Shown here: positions 33,528 to 46,093 of the stretch, piece by piece | Layout: the number at the start of each line of letters is the position of its first letter | How positions within the stretch are numbered: the stretch's first letter is position 1 | Source: Balamuthia mandrillaris | Taxonomy: Eukaryota; Discosea; Longamoebia; Balamuthiidae | Assembly: GCA_031835245.1 (NCBI GenBank) | Contig: JAVKOQ010000115.1 | Span: forward strand, 1 to 64,000 | Direction: 5' to 3' | DNA length: 64,000 bases | The notes under the pieces: generated by a model | What the model was told of the DNA's origin: nothing | Seen by the model: the letters and a program-made list of their open reading frames with translations, nothing else | Databases searched by the model: none | Program-made: the position numbers and the translations under genes

Positions 33528-36135
33528 ATGGAATCGTCGACCATCTCGCCTGAGCTCTTGCAAAAGTGTGTGAACACAATCCGTCTGTTGGGGTAAGTCT
33601 CATGACACAAAGATGATGGGTTTTTGTTATTGGCTTTTGTTTTGTTTCTTTTTTCAAGTGTTTCTTAGCCCCAGCGTCAGTGGTTTCTAACTTGGGTGGT
33701 ATTGCAGGGCTGACCAGCCGCAGATCGCCAACAGTGGACACCCTGGTGCTCCCATGGGCATGGCTCCCATCGCTCACCTCTTGTGGACTGAGTTCATGAA
33801 CTATTCTCCCTCCAACGACAGATGGGTACCTTTCTTCTCTTCTCTCTTCGTTTTTTCTCCTCTTCTTCTTGTTCTCTCTTCTCTCTCTCTCTCTCTCTCT
33901 CATTTTTCCATTATTCATCACTTGCATTTTTGCAAAAAAAAAAAAGTTCAACCGCGACCGCTTCATCCTGTCCAACGGCCACGCCTGCGCCTTGCTCTAC
34001 TCCATGCTCCACCTGACGGGCTACGACCTCTCCCTGGATGACCTCAAGGCCTTCCGTAAGGTAGACAGCAAGACGCCTGGCCACCCCGAGGCTAACCACA
34101 CGCCCGGCGTGGAGGTCACCACTGGCCCTCTCGGCCAGGGTATTGCCAACGCTGTTGGCCTTGCCATCGCAGAGGCACACTTTGCAGCTCGCTTTAACAA
34201 GCCTGACTGCCCTGTCATCGACAACTACACCTATGTGTTCTGTGGTGATGGCTGTCTGCAGGAGGGCGTCTCTGCGGAGGCCAGTTCTTTGGCTGGACAT
34301 TTGGGTCTTGGCAAGCTCATCCTCTTTTACGATGACAACCACATTACCATTGATGGTCTTCCTCTCTCCTCCAAATTACAAGCAACAATAGTGCTGATTT
34401 GACAAACCAACAACAACAATAGGTGATACGGACCTTTCCTTCACAGAGGATGTGTTGCAGAGGTACAAGAGCTATGGCTGGCATGTGCAAGCCGTGGAGA
34501 ACGGTGACGAAGATTATGACGCCATCCGCCGTGCCATTGCCGAGGCCAAAAAGAACACCGACCGCCCTTCGTTGATCAAGGTCCGCACCACCATTGGCTA
34601 TGGCTCTGAGAAGGCAGGCACGGAGAAAGTGCACGGCTCTCCCCTTGGCAAGGAAGATCTCGCTGGAGTTAAGAAGAAGTTTGGCTTTGACCCTGAGCAA
34701 AGCTTCGTGGTGCCAGAGGACGTCAGAGAATACTACTCTCGCTTAAAGCCTCGTGGAGACGACCTGGAAAAGCAGTGGAACGCTCGCGTCGAGGAGTATG
34801 AGCAAAAGTATCCTGACTTGGCTGCTGAGCTGAAGCGACGCATGCGCGCTGAGTTCCCTGAAGGCTGGGAGTCGGTGCTGCCCACCTCCTCTCCTGATGA
34901 TTCCCCTGCGGCCACACGCGCCCTCTCAGGTGTGTGCATCAACAAATTGGCAGAGGTCATGCCTGACTTGATTGGCGGCTCTGCTGATCTCAATCCTTCC
35001 AACTTAACCTACCTCAAGTGTTCTCCTGACTTCCAGAAGGTTTTTTTTTTCATCCCCTTTCCTTTCCTTCCTTTCCCCTTAACTCATCAACGAATTGTGC
35101 TTCTCTACAATGCATTTTAATAATAGAACTCCAAAGAAGGCCGCAACATTCGCTTTGGTGTGAGAGAGCACGCCATGAGCGCCATTTGCAACGGTTTGGC
35201 AGCCTACGGAGGCACCGTTCCCTACTGCGCTACCTTCCTTAACTTTATCGGCTACGCCTACGGTGCTGTCATCCTCAGCGCCATCAGCCAGGTGCAGGTC
35301 ATCTACGTGATGACCCATGACTCAATTGGCCTGGGAGAGGATGGACCCACTCATCAACCCATCGAGAAGTATGCTCTCTGCCGATCCACTCCTAACATGC
35401 TCTTCCTTCGCCCGTGTGACGGCAACGAGGTCTCTGCTGCCTATATTGCTGCTCTGCGCAAGAGGGATGGACCTTCCGTGTTGGCACTCTCTCGTCAGAA
35501 CGTCCCTGCTCTTCCTGGCACTTCTATCGAGGGCGCTTTGAAAGGTTTGCCTCCTTTCCTTCCCTCTTCTTCTGTTTTTCATTTTCTTTGCTGATTGTGA
35601 CTCTCTGCTCTCTCCCCCTTTCTTTCTCTCCGTTCTTGTTACAATACAAAAAGGGGCGTACGTGATCAGAGACACAGAGGGCAAGCCCGACGTGACCCTC
35701 GTCAGTACAGGCACTGAAGTCTCCCTCTGCACATCCGCCGCCGACAAGCTCCAAGCCGCTGGTTGCAAGGTTCGTTTCCATTGCGTTCTACTCTTGCTCT
35801 TCTACCCCTTAACCAAAACGAACAAATAAAAGGTGAGAGTGGTGTCGATGCCCTGTTGGGAGCTCTTTGAGGAGCAGTCCACCGAGTACAAACACTCTGT
35901 CTTCCTTCCGGACGTCCCCGTGTTGAGCGTGGAGGCCGGTGCCACGCAAGGATGGAGCCGATACGCTCACGCCTCCCTTGGCGTGGACCGCTTTGGTTAT
36001 TCCGGCCCCGCAAAGGATGTCTACGCCAAGCTTGGCCTTACCGTGGATAACATCTCGAAGCAAGCCAACAAGCTGATTGGATTCTTTGAGAACCGTCCTG
36101 TGCCTCGGTTGTTGGAAGATCCTCTGGCTGAATGA
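33528..36135 (+). CDS. transketolase
   Basis: Thiamine-diphosphate enzyme of the non-oxidative pentose phosphate pathway that moves two-carbon ketol units. Signatures: [44 protein letters not shown], the ThDP/metal motif [50 protein letters not shown] with its catalytic Glu, [16 protein letters not shown] and [14 protein letters not shown]. First exon [13 protein letters not shown] (33528-33593) ends at GGGGTAAG. The join [12 protein letters not shown] across the intron near 34345-34422 is phase 1. Other introns are CT-rich. The length of about 660-670 residues after splicing is normal for the family. No targeting peptide is seen, so it is probably cytosolic. Confidence 0.95.
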
Positions 36136-36250
36136 ATGGGCTAAAAACGAAGAGAAGGAAGGGAATAAAAGAGCAAGTTATCTATCTGAATTGGTTTTTT
36201 TTGAGGGTGTGAGCTAAACAAGTTCCCAAGTTTTTTAAAAAGACATTGTT

Positions 36251-37185
36251 TCAACGAGCTCTTTGCTCTGCTTCTTGTTGTTCGAAAGCTTGCTTGAATC
36301 TCTGCTCGTATTGGTGAACACCAAAGTTGTGAGAAAGAAAGAAAGAAAAAGCAGAAAGCGAGGATGAAATAACCTGTTTGGTCAAGGCGGAGCATCTTTC
36401 GAGAGCTTGGACGGCAGCAGCGCAGGCCAATGGGTCCTTATTGGTCTGGTAGCATCGAAGGCACTGCTCCTTCTCCTCTTCGCAGCCCATGTCTATGCCG
36501 CGTTGTCTATTTTAACAAAAATATTGTGAATCGAAGAGAGAGAGAGAGAGAGTCAAAAGGAAAGGCGAGAGAGAGAGAGAGAGAGAGAAGCAGACGAGAG
36601 CGAGAAGAAGGAAGAAGTAGAAATAGAACAAGGCACAAGATGGAGGGAGAAGAGTAGCGAAAGAAGAAGAAAATTACATCTTGTAATTGTCGGCAAGCCG
36701 GTCCATGAACTCCTCCATCTTGTAAATCTGCTCGGCCTCACGGTTCTCCTGCTCCCTGCGGACGTCGTAGAAATGCTGCTTGACCTCACGCAGCTTCTTC
36801 TCCATTTGTTGCTGGAAGGGAGCGAGGTCCAGTTGGTTGGGCGGAAGTGGAGAAGGAGGTTGATGACGACCATACCCGCCGCCGTATTGTTGCTGTTGTG
36901 GTGGGTAAGGAAGCTCTTCCGCTCTTCTCGGTGGTTGACGAGGCTGGTGTGGTGGAGGATTGCCAAACATCTTCTCGGCTACATTTGGAGTCACCTTTTT
37001 TGTTTTGTAAGCGAAAAAAAAAAATAACTTTATAACCCCAAAATCAAAAAAAAAAAAAGACGTACAGAGATGGAAAACTCTTCATCGTCTCCGGTAGATT
37101 GCAAGACCTGCTCCTCTTCCTCGTAGATCTGGTCTTGCCAGGCCCTGTCTTCAGTCTCTCTGATGGTTGACGATGAAGCGCCCAT
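36251..37185 (-). CDS. MICOS subunit MIC19/CHCHD3-like
   Basis: Predicted inner-membrane-associated MICOS component that shapes mitochondrial cristae. The protein starts MGASSS, an N-myristoylation signal as in animal MIC19. The middle has Pro/Gln-rich sequence and a coiled coil (FQQQMEKKLREVKQHFYDV, REQENREAEQIYKMEEF). The C-terminal CHCH domain has a twin Cx9C pattern: C-EEEKEQCLR-C and C-AAAVQALER-C. The last exon adds a short Gln/Glu-rich helix. Three introns carry GA tracts (36532-36596) on the + strand. The start is at 37183-37185, with GTCGAC 34 bases upstream. Confidence 0.8.
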
Positions 37186-37584
37186 CTTTCTTTTTCGATT
37201 TGTTCTATTCTTTTTCACGTCGACCCGAAGCTAACTGCTCTCGACCCGTTCCAACCTAATAGTTCCCTCTGTGTTAGGTTTAAAATTTTTCATGGAAAAT
37301 CAAACTTTGTTTCCACCAATTCTTCACGAAAATTCGCCGTACAATCAGGCAAAAACTCAAATCAAACGACGCCAAAATATCCTCAGTCTCCCGCGAGCGC
37401 CATCCTCTCTCTTCCTCGAATAGCGCTGCAAAAAGCTAGTGCCTCCCATCCCTTCCCTCTCGCTCTCTTCTCTTGCCTTTTTTTTTTCTAAATTATTTGA
37501 AACAGAAGGAACATTATAACAGCCTACTCATTGGAATATACACACAATACCCTTTTTCTCTTCTGTTGTTGTTACAAAAAAAAG
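37186..37584. other. divergent promoter region, MIC19 and ENOD93-like genes
   Basis: No gene. It holds a GTCGAC palindrome at 37219-37224 and a pyrimidine/poly-T tract at about 37450-37490 before the right-hand gene. Confidence 0.5.
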
Positions 37585-38139
37585 ATGGCCAATGAAGAAA
37601 GTTACGACAGGTTGAAGCTGGCCGCTCGCGACCCCGCCTTGATGAAAAAGTGCACCGATTTGATGCTGCGGGAGGGCACCAAGGCTGGACTCTTGACTTC
37701 TGGCATCGCCGGCTCCACTTTCCTGGCTCTCAACTGGATGCGTACGTCACAACAAAAAAATACAAAATCAATCCAACCCGCAGTTTGCTTTGCTTTGATT
37801 TCTAATCTCATTTTCTTTATTTTTTCAGTGCCAAATCTGAAAAACTCGATGGCTTTCTTCATGAACTGGAGAGGACAAGTCTTTCTTGTTTGTGGTAACT
37901 ATTTTTTTTCTATTTTTTTATTTATTTTTTTTTATTTTTTTTATTTATTTTTTTGCTGGTTAACGCACTCGCTCACTCGCTTCGCGCTCACTTTGGAAGC
38001 CTCCGGTGTGGCCGCCTTTTGGATCAAGGGAGAGAAGAGCCTGATCAAATGTAAACATCAACATGACGAGGAGATCATGGCAAAGGTCATGCGCGCTCAC
38101 TATGCTGACAACAACACCAAGGCCAAATCCAAAGAGTAG
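37585..38139 (+). CDS. small ENOD93-like membrane protein
   Basis: About 120 residues after splicing. The pattern REGTKAGLLTSGIAGSTFLA, WMLPNLKNSMAF, GQVFLVCASGVAAFWIKGEK and SLIKC resembles the early nodulin 93 family. That family has two membrane segments and has been linked to mitochondrial respiration in plants. Two introns join in phase 1 (M/LPNLKN and VC/ASGVAA). The second is AT-rich with long T-runs. The ATG at 37585 follows an A-run. The family call rests on pattern memory only; a HIG1-type protein is an alternative. Confidence 0.55.
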   Translation: MANEESYDRLKLAARDPALMKKCTDLMLREGTKAGLLTSGIAGSTFLALNWMRTSQQKNTKSIQPAVCFALISNLIFFIFSVPNLKNSMAFFMNWRGQVFLVCGNYFFSIFLFIFFYFFYLFFCWLTHSLTRFALTLEASGVAAFWIKGEKSLIKCKHQHDEEIMAKVMRAHYADNNTKAKSKE

Positions 38140-38597
38140 ACAACAAAACAACTCTTACTTCGTTTTTTTTTTTAAATATGTTTGAATGTACATTACCTTT
38201 TCCTTTCTTTCCAATACCGCATACTCCTTTCAACGCCAACTTCAACATAAAAACGCATCTCATCCATTAAACGCTTGTTTGGACCAGTTTGCTGCTGCCA
38301 CTTCACGTTTCGCATCAACAACAAATGTATCAGCATTTATTGTGAAGATAAGACGAAGAAGCCAGCAAGCAAGAAGAACAACAAGAACAAGAACAAAAAA
38401 AAAAAAAAAACGGAGAACGAAGAAGAAAGAACAAGAGTACAACAAGAAAAAGAAACAGGAAGACTAACAGTATCGACAAGAACTCAAAGAGAGATGAGAG
38501 AGAGAGAGAGAGAGAGGAGCAGAGAAGCAGAGAATAGAGACATCGAGAATAAAAGAGGAGAGTAGAGAGAGAGGAGAGAGAGAGAGAGAGAACGTAC
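38140..38597. other. convergent 3' region with GA repeats and possible last CDK8 exon
   Basis: This stretch lies between the ENOD93-like stop and the last clear exon of the minus-strand CDK8 gene. GA tracts at 38490-38592 look like another CDK8 intron. A final CDK8 exon probably lies at about 38250-38490, but I could not fix its frame. A minus-strand AATAAA is at about 38334-38339. Confidence 0.5.
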
Positions 38598-38943
38598 ATC
38601 GCCGTTGTTGAGCCACTGAGACACGTTTGGGATAGGGCAATGACTTACTCCGCGAGTTCGGAGGCCAGAATGCACTGTTGGTTGGTTTTAAATCATCAAA
38701 CAGTGAGGAGGAGGAAAAAAGAAAAAACAAAGGAAAAAGTAAAAGGAACGAACTTCATGGAGGGCAAAGGAAGTTCTTTGAAGTAAGGATGCTCCAAGGC
38801 CTCAGCAGCAGTGATGCGCTGGGTGGGGTCATAGTGGAGCATCCTTGTTAACAGGTCAAAAGCAGCGCTGTCCGCACTGAGGTTTGGCAGAGCCTTGTGC
38901 AACGTGTTGCTGTATCTGTATATTTATTAAAATCAAAATTTGC

Positions 38944-38975
<32 letters not shown>

Positions 38976-40097
38976 CAAACCGATCAGCAAATTCATTTTG
39001 AATGCGTTTCCACTCAGGAAGACCGACCACATCTGGCCAATCCGTAGCGGTCGGCTTGCCCAGGATCCGAAATATCTTCTCCACCTGGTCCGTCTGGAAG
39101 AGGTTGGGGTTCTGCGGGTCCTTCTCCTTGCCAGGAAACAGTGGCTTAGTGGTGATCAGCTCGGCAAAGATGCAGCCGATGGCCCATATGTCCACCGCCT
39201 TGGTATAGTGCTTGGCCCCGAGGAGGAGCTCTGGGGCACGATACCAAATGGTAACCACCACGCCGTTGTCGGAGAGCGGTCTCATAGGTCCTTGGAAGAT
39301 GCGCGCCAGCCCAAAGTCTCCTATCTTCACGGTGCCTACGTCCTTGCCCTCGCCCATGACCAGGATGTTGGAGGGCTTGATGTCGCGGTGCATGATCCAG
39401 TTGGCGTGCAGGCACTGGATGCCGTTGAGGAGCTGCCACATGAGGGACTTTATGGTGTAGGCCGTCAGCCTGGTGCCGTGGTCTTGGTGGTAGCGTATGA
39501 TTTCCTGGTTGTTATGTTGTTAAGCGGTTGGTGATGGTTGAATAGGAGCAAAAGAGATAAGAGGCAAGAGAGAGACAAACCAACCAAACAACAAACAACC
39601 ATCAGAAACGAAGAAGGAGGAAAGAGGGAAGCGAGAAACGTACAAAGAGGTCATATTCGGCGTACTCAAAGACCATGTAGAGAGACTTTTCTTGGGGGCT
39701 GAGAAAGATGTCCTCCAAGCCCACTATGTTTTGGTGTTGTAATTCTCGCAGCAGCTAGTATTTATTCAGGAGAGAGAGAGAGACAGAGAGAGGTAAGAAG
39801 AAGAAGAAAAAGACCGGGTGGAGAGAAAAAAAAACGTACCGTGATTTCTCTGCAGGCAGTCAGGGAGATGCCCTCCCCTTCTTTGGTGTTTTTGAACTTT
39901 TTGATGGCCACCCGTTTGTTGGTCTCCACGGAGGTGGCCTTGTAGACCAACCCGTAGGTTCCCTCCCCTATCATGTCCTCCACCTCATCCCACACATACT
40001 TTTGGCGTATCCTCGGTCGTTTCTGCACGCGTGACCTGTCCACGAACATCATCTTCTCTCTCTCCACTTTCTTTTTTTTGTTGTTTATTGTCGACAT
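38598..40097 (-). CDS. CDK8: cyclin-dependent kinase 8 (Mediator kinase), C-terminus unresolved
   Basis: Mediator-associated CDK. The P-loop is [11 protein letters not shown], followed by VAIKKFK. The SxxCRE helix, ISLTACREI, is the CDK8/19 form of PSTAIRE. The catalytic loop is [14 protein letters not shown] with DFGLAR, and the activation segment [20 protein letters not shown] also fits CDK8. [37 protein letters not shown] and NAFWPPNSR to YPKR fit the family's C-lobe. After NNGD a good donor (GAT|GTACGT, 38598) leads to a last exon I could not place. The longest ATG is at 40095-40097; ATGs at 40050-40052 and 40047-40049 are alternatives. Introns hold GA tracts (38944-38973, 39770-39791). 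Confidence 0.9.
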
Positions 40098-40130
40098 TCA
40101 TTATTGTCGACATCAGCACGCCGTGTCGAC
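40090..40130. promoter_or_regulatory. three GTCGAC palindromes in a 95-bp divergent promoter
   Basis: GTCGAC at 40090-40095, 40106-40111 and 40125-40130, two of them within TGTCGACA-like contexts. They lie between the CDK8 start (40097, or 40052) and the ankyrin-BTB-patatin start (40193). The first overlaps the longest possible CDK8 start, which favours the later CDK8 ATGs. Confidence 0.5.
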
Positions 40131-40192
40131 ACGAACTGCGTTACGTGAAGCAAAAAGCCAGCGAGAGAACACAGAGAGTCTGGAGTGCTATC

Positions 40193-43100
40193 ATGGATCT
40201 GATGGGCCCAGCTGCGGCAGGGGGCTATGGCAATGACCTCTACCGAGCGGCTCGGCGAGGCGAGACGGATGACATAGAGCACATCTTGGAAGAGACCGAG
40301 GTCACGGTGGACCGACGCGACACCAGCGGCTGGACGGCCCTGCACCACGCCAGCCTCGCCGGCCAGGCCGACTGCATGGCGGCCCTCCTGCGTTGGGGAG
40401 CCGATGTGAACGCTGCTACGACGAGGGAGGGGCACACCTCCCTCCATCTTGCCTGCTTGGAGGGGCACCTGCCTTGTTTGTCTCTGCTCAACGATTGGGA
40501 AGCCTTCCTGCTGGAGCTCAACAAGAATGAAGAATGCCAGGCAGACGAAGGAGGAGGAAGTAACGCGAGAGTGGATGTCAATGCCAAGGACTATGAGAAG
40601 GGAAGCACGGCCCTTCACTTGGCGTTGGAGAGGGGCAACCTGCAGTGTGGCAGGTTCCTGCTGACGAGGGAGCCGCTGTGTCGGCGTGTGAAGATAAATG
40701 AGGTGGACCACTACGGCAGAACCCCGCTGCATTTGCTGGTGGAGAAGAGGCAGGATCCTGCTTTCGTTGTTTGGCTGCTCTCTCGTGGTGCTCGTGTACT
40801 CTCTGAAGTTGTGGTTTGTTTCTGCTTGCTGGATGCTTCTTGCTGCTTCGTTTAACCAACACTCGAATGCAGTTACCAGCGTCATGGGATACGACCCCTT
40901 GGGAGAAAGCGTGCTCGCAGCAGCCTGTCCCTCGTCCGGAGAGCTTTCAACCATTGTTGCGAAAAGAGGAGGACGATGTTTGCTTCCAGGTGGAAGGCTC
41001 GGAGCATCTCATCTTCTGCAACAAACAGCTCTTGTGTGAGGAGTGCGAGTACTTTAGGGCCATGTTTGGTAGCTCCATGCGGGAGGCACAGTCTTCGTTC
41101 ATCCCCTCCTCTGCATGCGACGATGAGGGCAGTGGGCTAGTGCAAAATAAGTTCCAAGGCTCTGCTGTATTTGTGAAAGACATCACTGAAGGATCTTTTC
41201 TTGGCGTTCTGGAGTGGCTTTACACAAAGTCGCTTTCCACAACCGACTTTGAGCTATTGTTGCAGATATGGTTCTCTCTTCCCCCCTTCTCACTCTGTCC
41301 TGTCTTGCTACCTTCTTCTTTTGTCTGTTTCTCTTCTCTTATTCATTGTACATGCAGGCAGGACAGCGAGATGTATTATCTGGAAGAGCTTAAGCAGTAC
41401 TGCCAGCGGCGGTTGTTGCAATACTTTAGAGAGAGCAAAGACATGCAGCAACATCACGATAAAGATCCAAGCCATCTCTTTCAATACTTGTTGGCCGTGT
41501 TCGAGGCGATGGACCCTGAAACTACAAAGGAGGATGCAACAGAAGAAGACGATGATGGAGACTCCATTATTTTCGACAACTGCGCAACTGCTCATGAACG
41601 ATGGGATGAGTTAAACTCTGTTATGAGGGCCATTATAGCCAGCTGCATTCTGCAACGACTGGATAAGGTGCTTCTCTACTATGACGGAGACCTCATCGAC
41701 CTGGTAGGACGCTTGTTCAGCGTTCTGGCCATGCAACCTTACGACCCTCATGTATATCCTCCTGCTGACGAGCATTGGTTAAAAGACATAGAAGTGTGGA
41801 GGCAGAGACAACCCACTGAACAGGATATCAATGGCTCTCTCCACAAACCTTCTTTAACCGATGAGCAGCATTCCACCAACGCTAAACAAAGGCAAGATGA
41901 AGACGAAGGTATGAAAATGCTTTGCTTTGATGGAGGAGGCATGCGAGCTCTTCGGCAGATTGCTATCATGAGGGAGTTGGAAAGGAAGACGAGAGAGGAA
42001 GGGCAAGAAGGTGCGTCCGGAATCTGCTCCAACTTTGATGTGATATGTGGAACCGGGTTTGGTGGACTTATTGCTCTGAGTATTGGCATTGGAAAGACTT
42101 GGGACGAGATGACCGCCCTTATCTGGGCCATATTTCACCGAGTGTTTGCGAAGCCATTAGGTTCTCTACCTCTCTTTCTTCCACGTCCTTTTTGTCTTTC
42201 TTGCTTCTTGTTAAAATGGAGCAACTAACTTTGTATATTCATCTACACCGCATTTCAAAAGGATATCTTCGTTGGACTCTAACAGGGACCCATTATGATG
42301 CGGCAGCGTTAGAGCACATTTTCGAGGAGTACTTTGGAGCAGCAACCATGCACGATCTTTTACAACCAGAACGAAACTGCAACATAATGGCCATTGCGCA
42401 ACGTATGGATGTACATCGGCCGATACTTCTGTGGCCTGGAGCGACACCCTCTCTCCAACAACAGCAAGAGGTCGCTTTGGGAGGAACAAAGGGGGAGGAA
42501 GAGGAAGAAGAGGATATGGTTCTACCCTGCACCCTTCTTAGGGATGTAGCGATGGCTTTGGTGGCATCACCAGGGCACTTTCCATCCAAACCATTAGGTA
42601 TGTTTCATTTGATTCTTTTGTTGCTCTCTTTCGTACTGTGCTCGCTCGCTCTCGCTCTCGCTCTCTCTCGCTCGATCTATCTCTCTCTGCGCCAAGGAGA
42701 TGCTCTTATTTAATCTTCTCATATTGATTAGAGATGAAAAATGGATCAAGGATACTAGTGGGAGATGCTAGCTCTCTTCATCACAATCCCAGCTATGTTG
42801 CCCTAACTGCTGCTAGACGGCTGCGGCCCCATAGACGAGTTAGCCTCCTACTTTCAGTTGGTTGTGGCCGTATGGACCCTTCCTTCTCCCCTGGGCAAAG
42901 CTTCCTCTCTTCTCTTCTTGTTCCACCAACCTTTTTGTGGAACCGCAAAACAAAAGTCACACCTGCAACCTTTGATGAACAATCTCGTGGTGCCACATTA
43001 CTCGCTAGTCTATTGTTGATGGAAGGACGACAACAGCGGTGGGAGCGGCTACGGCGGGGCTCCTCACCACCGCATTGCTTCCGCTTTTTCACACATTTAT

Positions 43101-43591
43101 CTGCACATAACTTCTCGCAAGAACACTCAGAAGATGAGGAGTGGCATCTTCTTCCTCGTGGCCTCAATGGTAACAGAAACAAAAAACAACTGTCCGCCTA
43201 TTTTGAAGACGTCTCGCTGAAGGAGAAGTGCGAGAGAGGTATCCAAGAAGACGACCAGGAGGATGAATTGTTGGAAGGCTTTGTAGTCCTAAATGCAACT
43301 GCAACGAGCATTGAAAATGGAAAAGAAGAGTGCAGTGAGTCGTGTTTCAAGGAAGGAATTGAGGAAGAGGCTTTGTACGAACGGATGTTGGATCGGATAG
43401 ACGTGTTGGTGGCAAAGGATGCCAAAGAAGACGGACGAGGATACCAAGCTTGTGCAAAGTATTTTCGGCTCAACCCAAGAGATGATCGGATACGTTGGAA
43501 TGAGTCCAATGCAGAGTTATTGCGCGACAGTGTGGCATCATGCAGTCGTTGGATAAAACGGATAAATCCTTCTCTCGTCTTTCACCCTTGA
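40193..43591 (+). CDS. ankyrin-BTB-patatin-like protein lacking the catalytic Ser
   Basis: The order of domains is visible. Three or four ankyrin repeats come first (GWTALHHASLAGQADCMAALL, GHTSLHLACLEGHLPCLSLL, GSTALHLALERGNLQCGRFL, GRTPLHLLVE). A BTB-like domain follows (LIFCNKQLLCEECEYFRAMF, SFLGVLEWLYTKSLSTTDFE), then an acidic linker. A patatin-like fold starts at MLCFDGGGMRALRQIAIM (oxyanion DGGGxR). The nucleophile elbow reads ICGTGFGGLIAL where active enzymes have GxSxG; the Ser position is Gly (codon GGG). The later Asp motif is present as VGDASSLHHNPSYVAL. Ankyrin plus patatin recalls calcium-independent phospholipase A2. The missing Ser suggests a non-catalytic lipid-binding or scaffold role. 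The start is the ATG at 40193; the stop is at 43589-43591. Confidence 0.72.
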
Positions 43592-43638
43592 ACGTTTGTT
43601 TGTAAAAAAGTATGTAAAATACAGAATAAAGTAGAGCC

Positions 43639-45250
43639 CTAAATGTTGGAAGTGTTGCGAAGGATGGTTGATATGGATTGTTGCAGTTGTTTATCCCATG
43701 ACCATCGACCAATGCTTTTAGCCACCTCCGCAATGCCTTCTTGTTTCATTTGTGTTGCTGCTTCCTCTGTTTTAATGGCATTAAATAGTGAGGACAGAAG
43801 AGAGAACTGGAGGGAGAGAGGCTTAAACAAACTGTTTTTGGATAAGGAAGCTAAAGTCTGGAGATAGAGTAGTCGTAAAGTTGAATCGCGGGTTTGTTTG
43901 AGGATCTCACAAAGCTGAGAAACCGCTTGGGTGTGGAGAAACTGCTTATGAGTAGATTCTGGATTTTTCATGGATATCAGTTTGTGGGATTGTGTCATTC
44001 ATAGAGAGAGTGCACAAACCATTGGTTGCCACATTGCACAACGTTTCAGCAATGTTTTTGTTACAATCAGCATCCCTTTCTGGCCGCAGCAATAAAGAGA
44101 TGAGAACAGGAAGGCCATTGTGATTGCAGATTAGCTCCGCGTTGTGCTCTGTATGATTGTAATAACGTTCAGTTCGTCATAGGTGATAGAAGGAAATTGG
44201 AACAGTAGCAGCAGCAGTACCATTATGCGACAATCTAGCTAATGCCAATGAAGCACGCAAGCTGTCCTCGGAAGTATGAGAGGATGCCAAAGCCAACAAT
44301 TTGGGAATAAGTTGCAACGTGCCCAACCGATGTTGAAATGTGTCGTCTAAAGAAACCAAACAAAATCACGCCAAAGTCAGTAGAAGAAAGAAAGAGAGAA
44401 AATAGGAGACAGTACCAGAATTAGCCAAGGTGATAGCCAGCTGGAGAGAATGACGTTGGAGAGGGAGATCTTGCTCTTGGAGAATACAAGACGTGAGACA
44501 AGAAACATCCATCTCCTCGGCTATCTGTCGTCGAGTATCATCATTAGTGGCGGCTAGGGTAGCTAAAGAGGCTGCAGCCATTTTCTGATAGGAGGGTGGG
44601 CTATTTGCAGGATCCAATGGACAAGCCATGTATGTTTCAAAGATAGGCAATACGCGCATTTCAATGAGTCTTTCTTGCCACCGTCCTTTAGAAACCAAGG
44701 AACAAGGAACATGAGTCAAGTTGAAACCGAAGAAAGGAAAATCAATAGTGAACATACCATCCTTAACCATTCGTTTGAGTGTTTTAACAGCATAAAACCG
44801 TGCGGTTGGTTGTTTCTCGTTCTTTATACGTTGCTTCCACGTTGGATCGGCCACTACCAGCAACGGGCTTAGACATCCATGACTAACCATCGATTCTCTG
44901 TGTTGCTCTTTGTGATGCAATGCAAACGACGATAAGAAAGCAATAAAAATAAAAGATATGGGGAGGAGGGAATCGAAATACTGTTTTTGGATAGTGTGGC
45001 AAAGGTTTGGCACGCAATCCGCTGTGTCAGCTTATCCGAAGAGAGTGCCAACATCTTCAGAGAACTTAATGTTCCTTGAAAAGAAAGCAATTTACTTTGG
45101 TAGGCTTCTATACTCGTTGATAGAGTAATATAGCATTAGATTCAAAGTGACGCGAACGAGGGAAAGAGCGTTCCATACCATTGTTGAGCAAATTTTGAAG
45201 AGCGCTTGCAGCGGTTCTGTGAGCCTCTTTCTTATTTTCCATTGCTAACT

Positions 45251-45296
<46 letters not shown>

Positions 45297-45854
45297 TTAA
45301 ACAGACCATAATGGAAAACAAGAGCCGACCTTCAAGAATGGTGACATGTTTGCTTGTCCAAAGAAAACCTGTTGATTATATTCTAGTATGAAGCAATGGA
45401 AAACTCATTTAGAAGAGAAACACAAGAGCAAAAAACAACGACATTAGATAAGCATACCAGGGATACACAACAACGCCACAAAATGGCTAGCAAAGAAGGC
45501 AACGGTTGGATCTCTATGCTCCGTTAACTGGAGCAACAAAGATAGACCGCCTGGTGCGAGCTTAACACCCTCTCCCTTTTCTGTTGGCAAAGCGAGGAGT
45601 GTTTAGGAGAAGAATGTGGAGGGGTTATGAAGAATTTTAAAGGATACCATAACAAGAAGCGGTCAGGGTGCACAGCATTTGAAGACAACGTTGTAAAGAG
45701 TCCAAGTCTGGAGGTGCTGCCAGCATCTCAAACAAGGTTTTCCCTCCTTCTGCCATTATATGTTTGTGATTCTTTTCTGCCAGGGATGGGAGAGAGCGCG
45801 CCACATCATTGTTTAGCAAAACTTCAATAAAGTTGAGAAGGAGAGAAGGAGAGA

Positions 45855-45898
<44 letters not shown>

Positions 45899-46035
45899 GG
45901 AAGTACCGAAAGAGGAGAGCATGTGCAAGGCCCAAACGCCTAAAGACTGCATTTGCTTGTCCGAGGACTTGAGCATATCGACGGCACGAGCTATGAACCA
46001 TTCACCTGTTGCCATTGTGGTAAGCATACGAGCGA

Positions 46036-46093
<58 letters not shown>

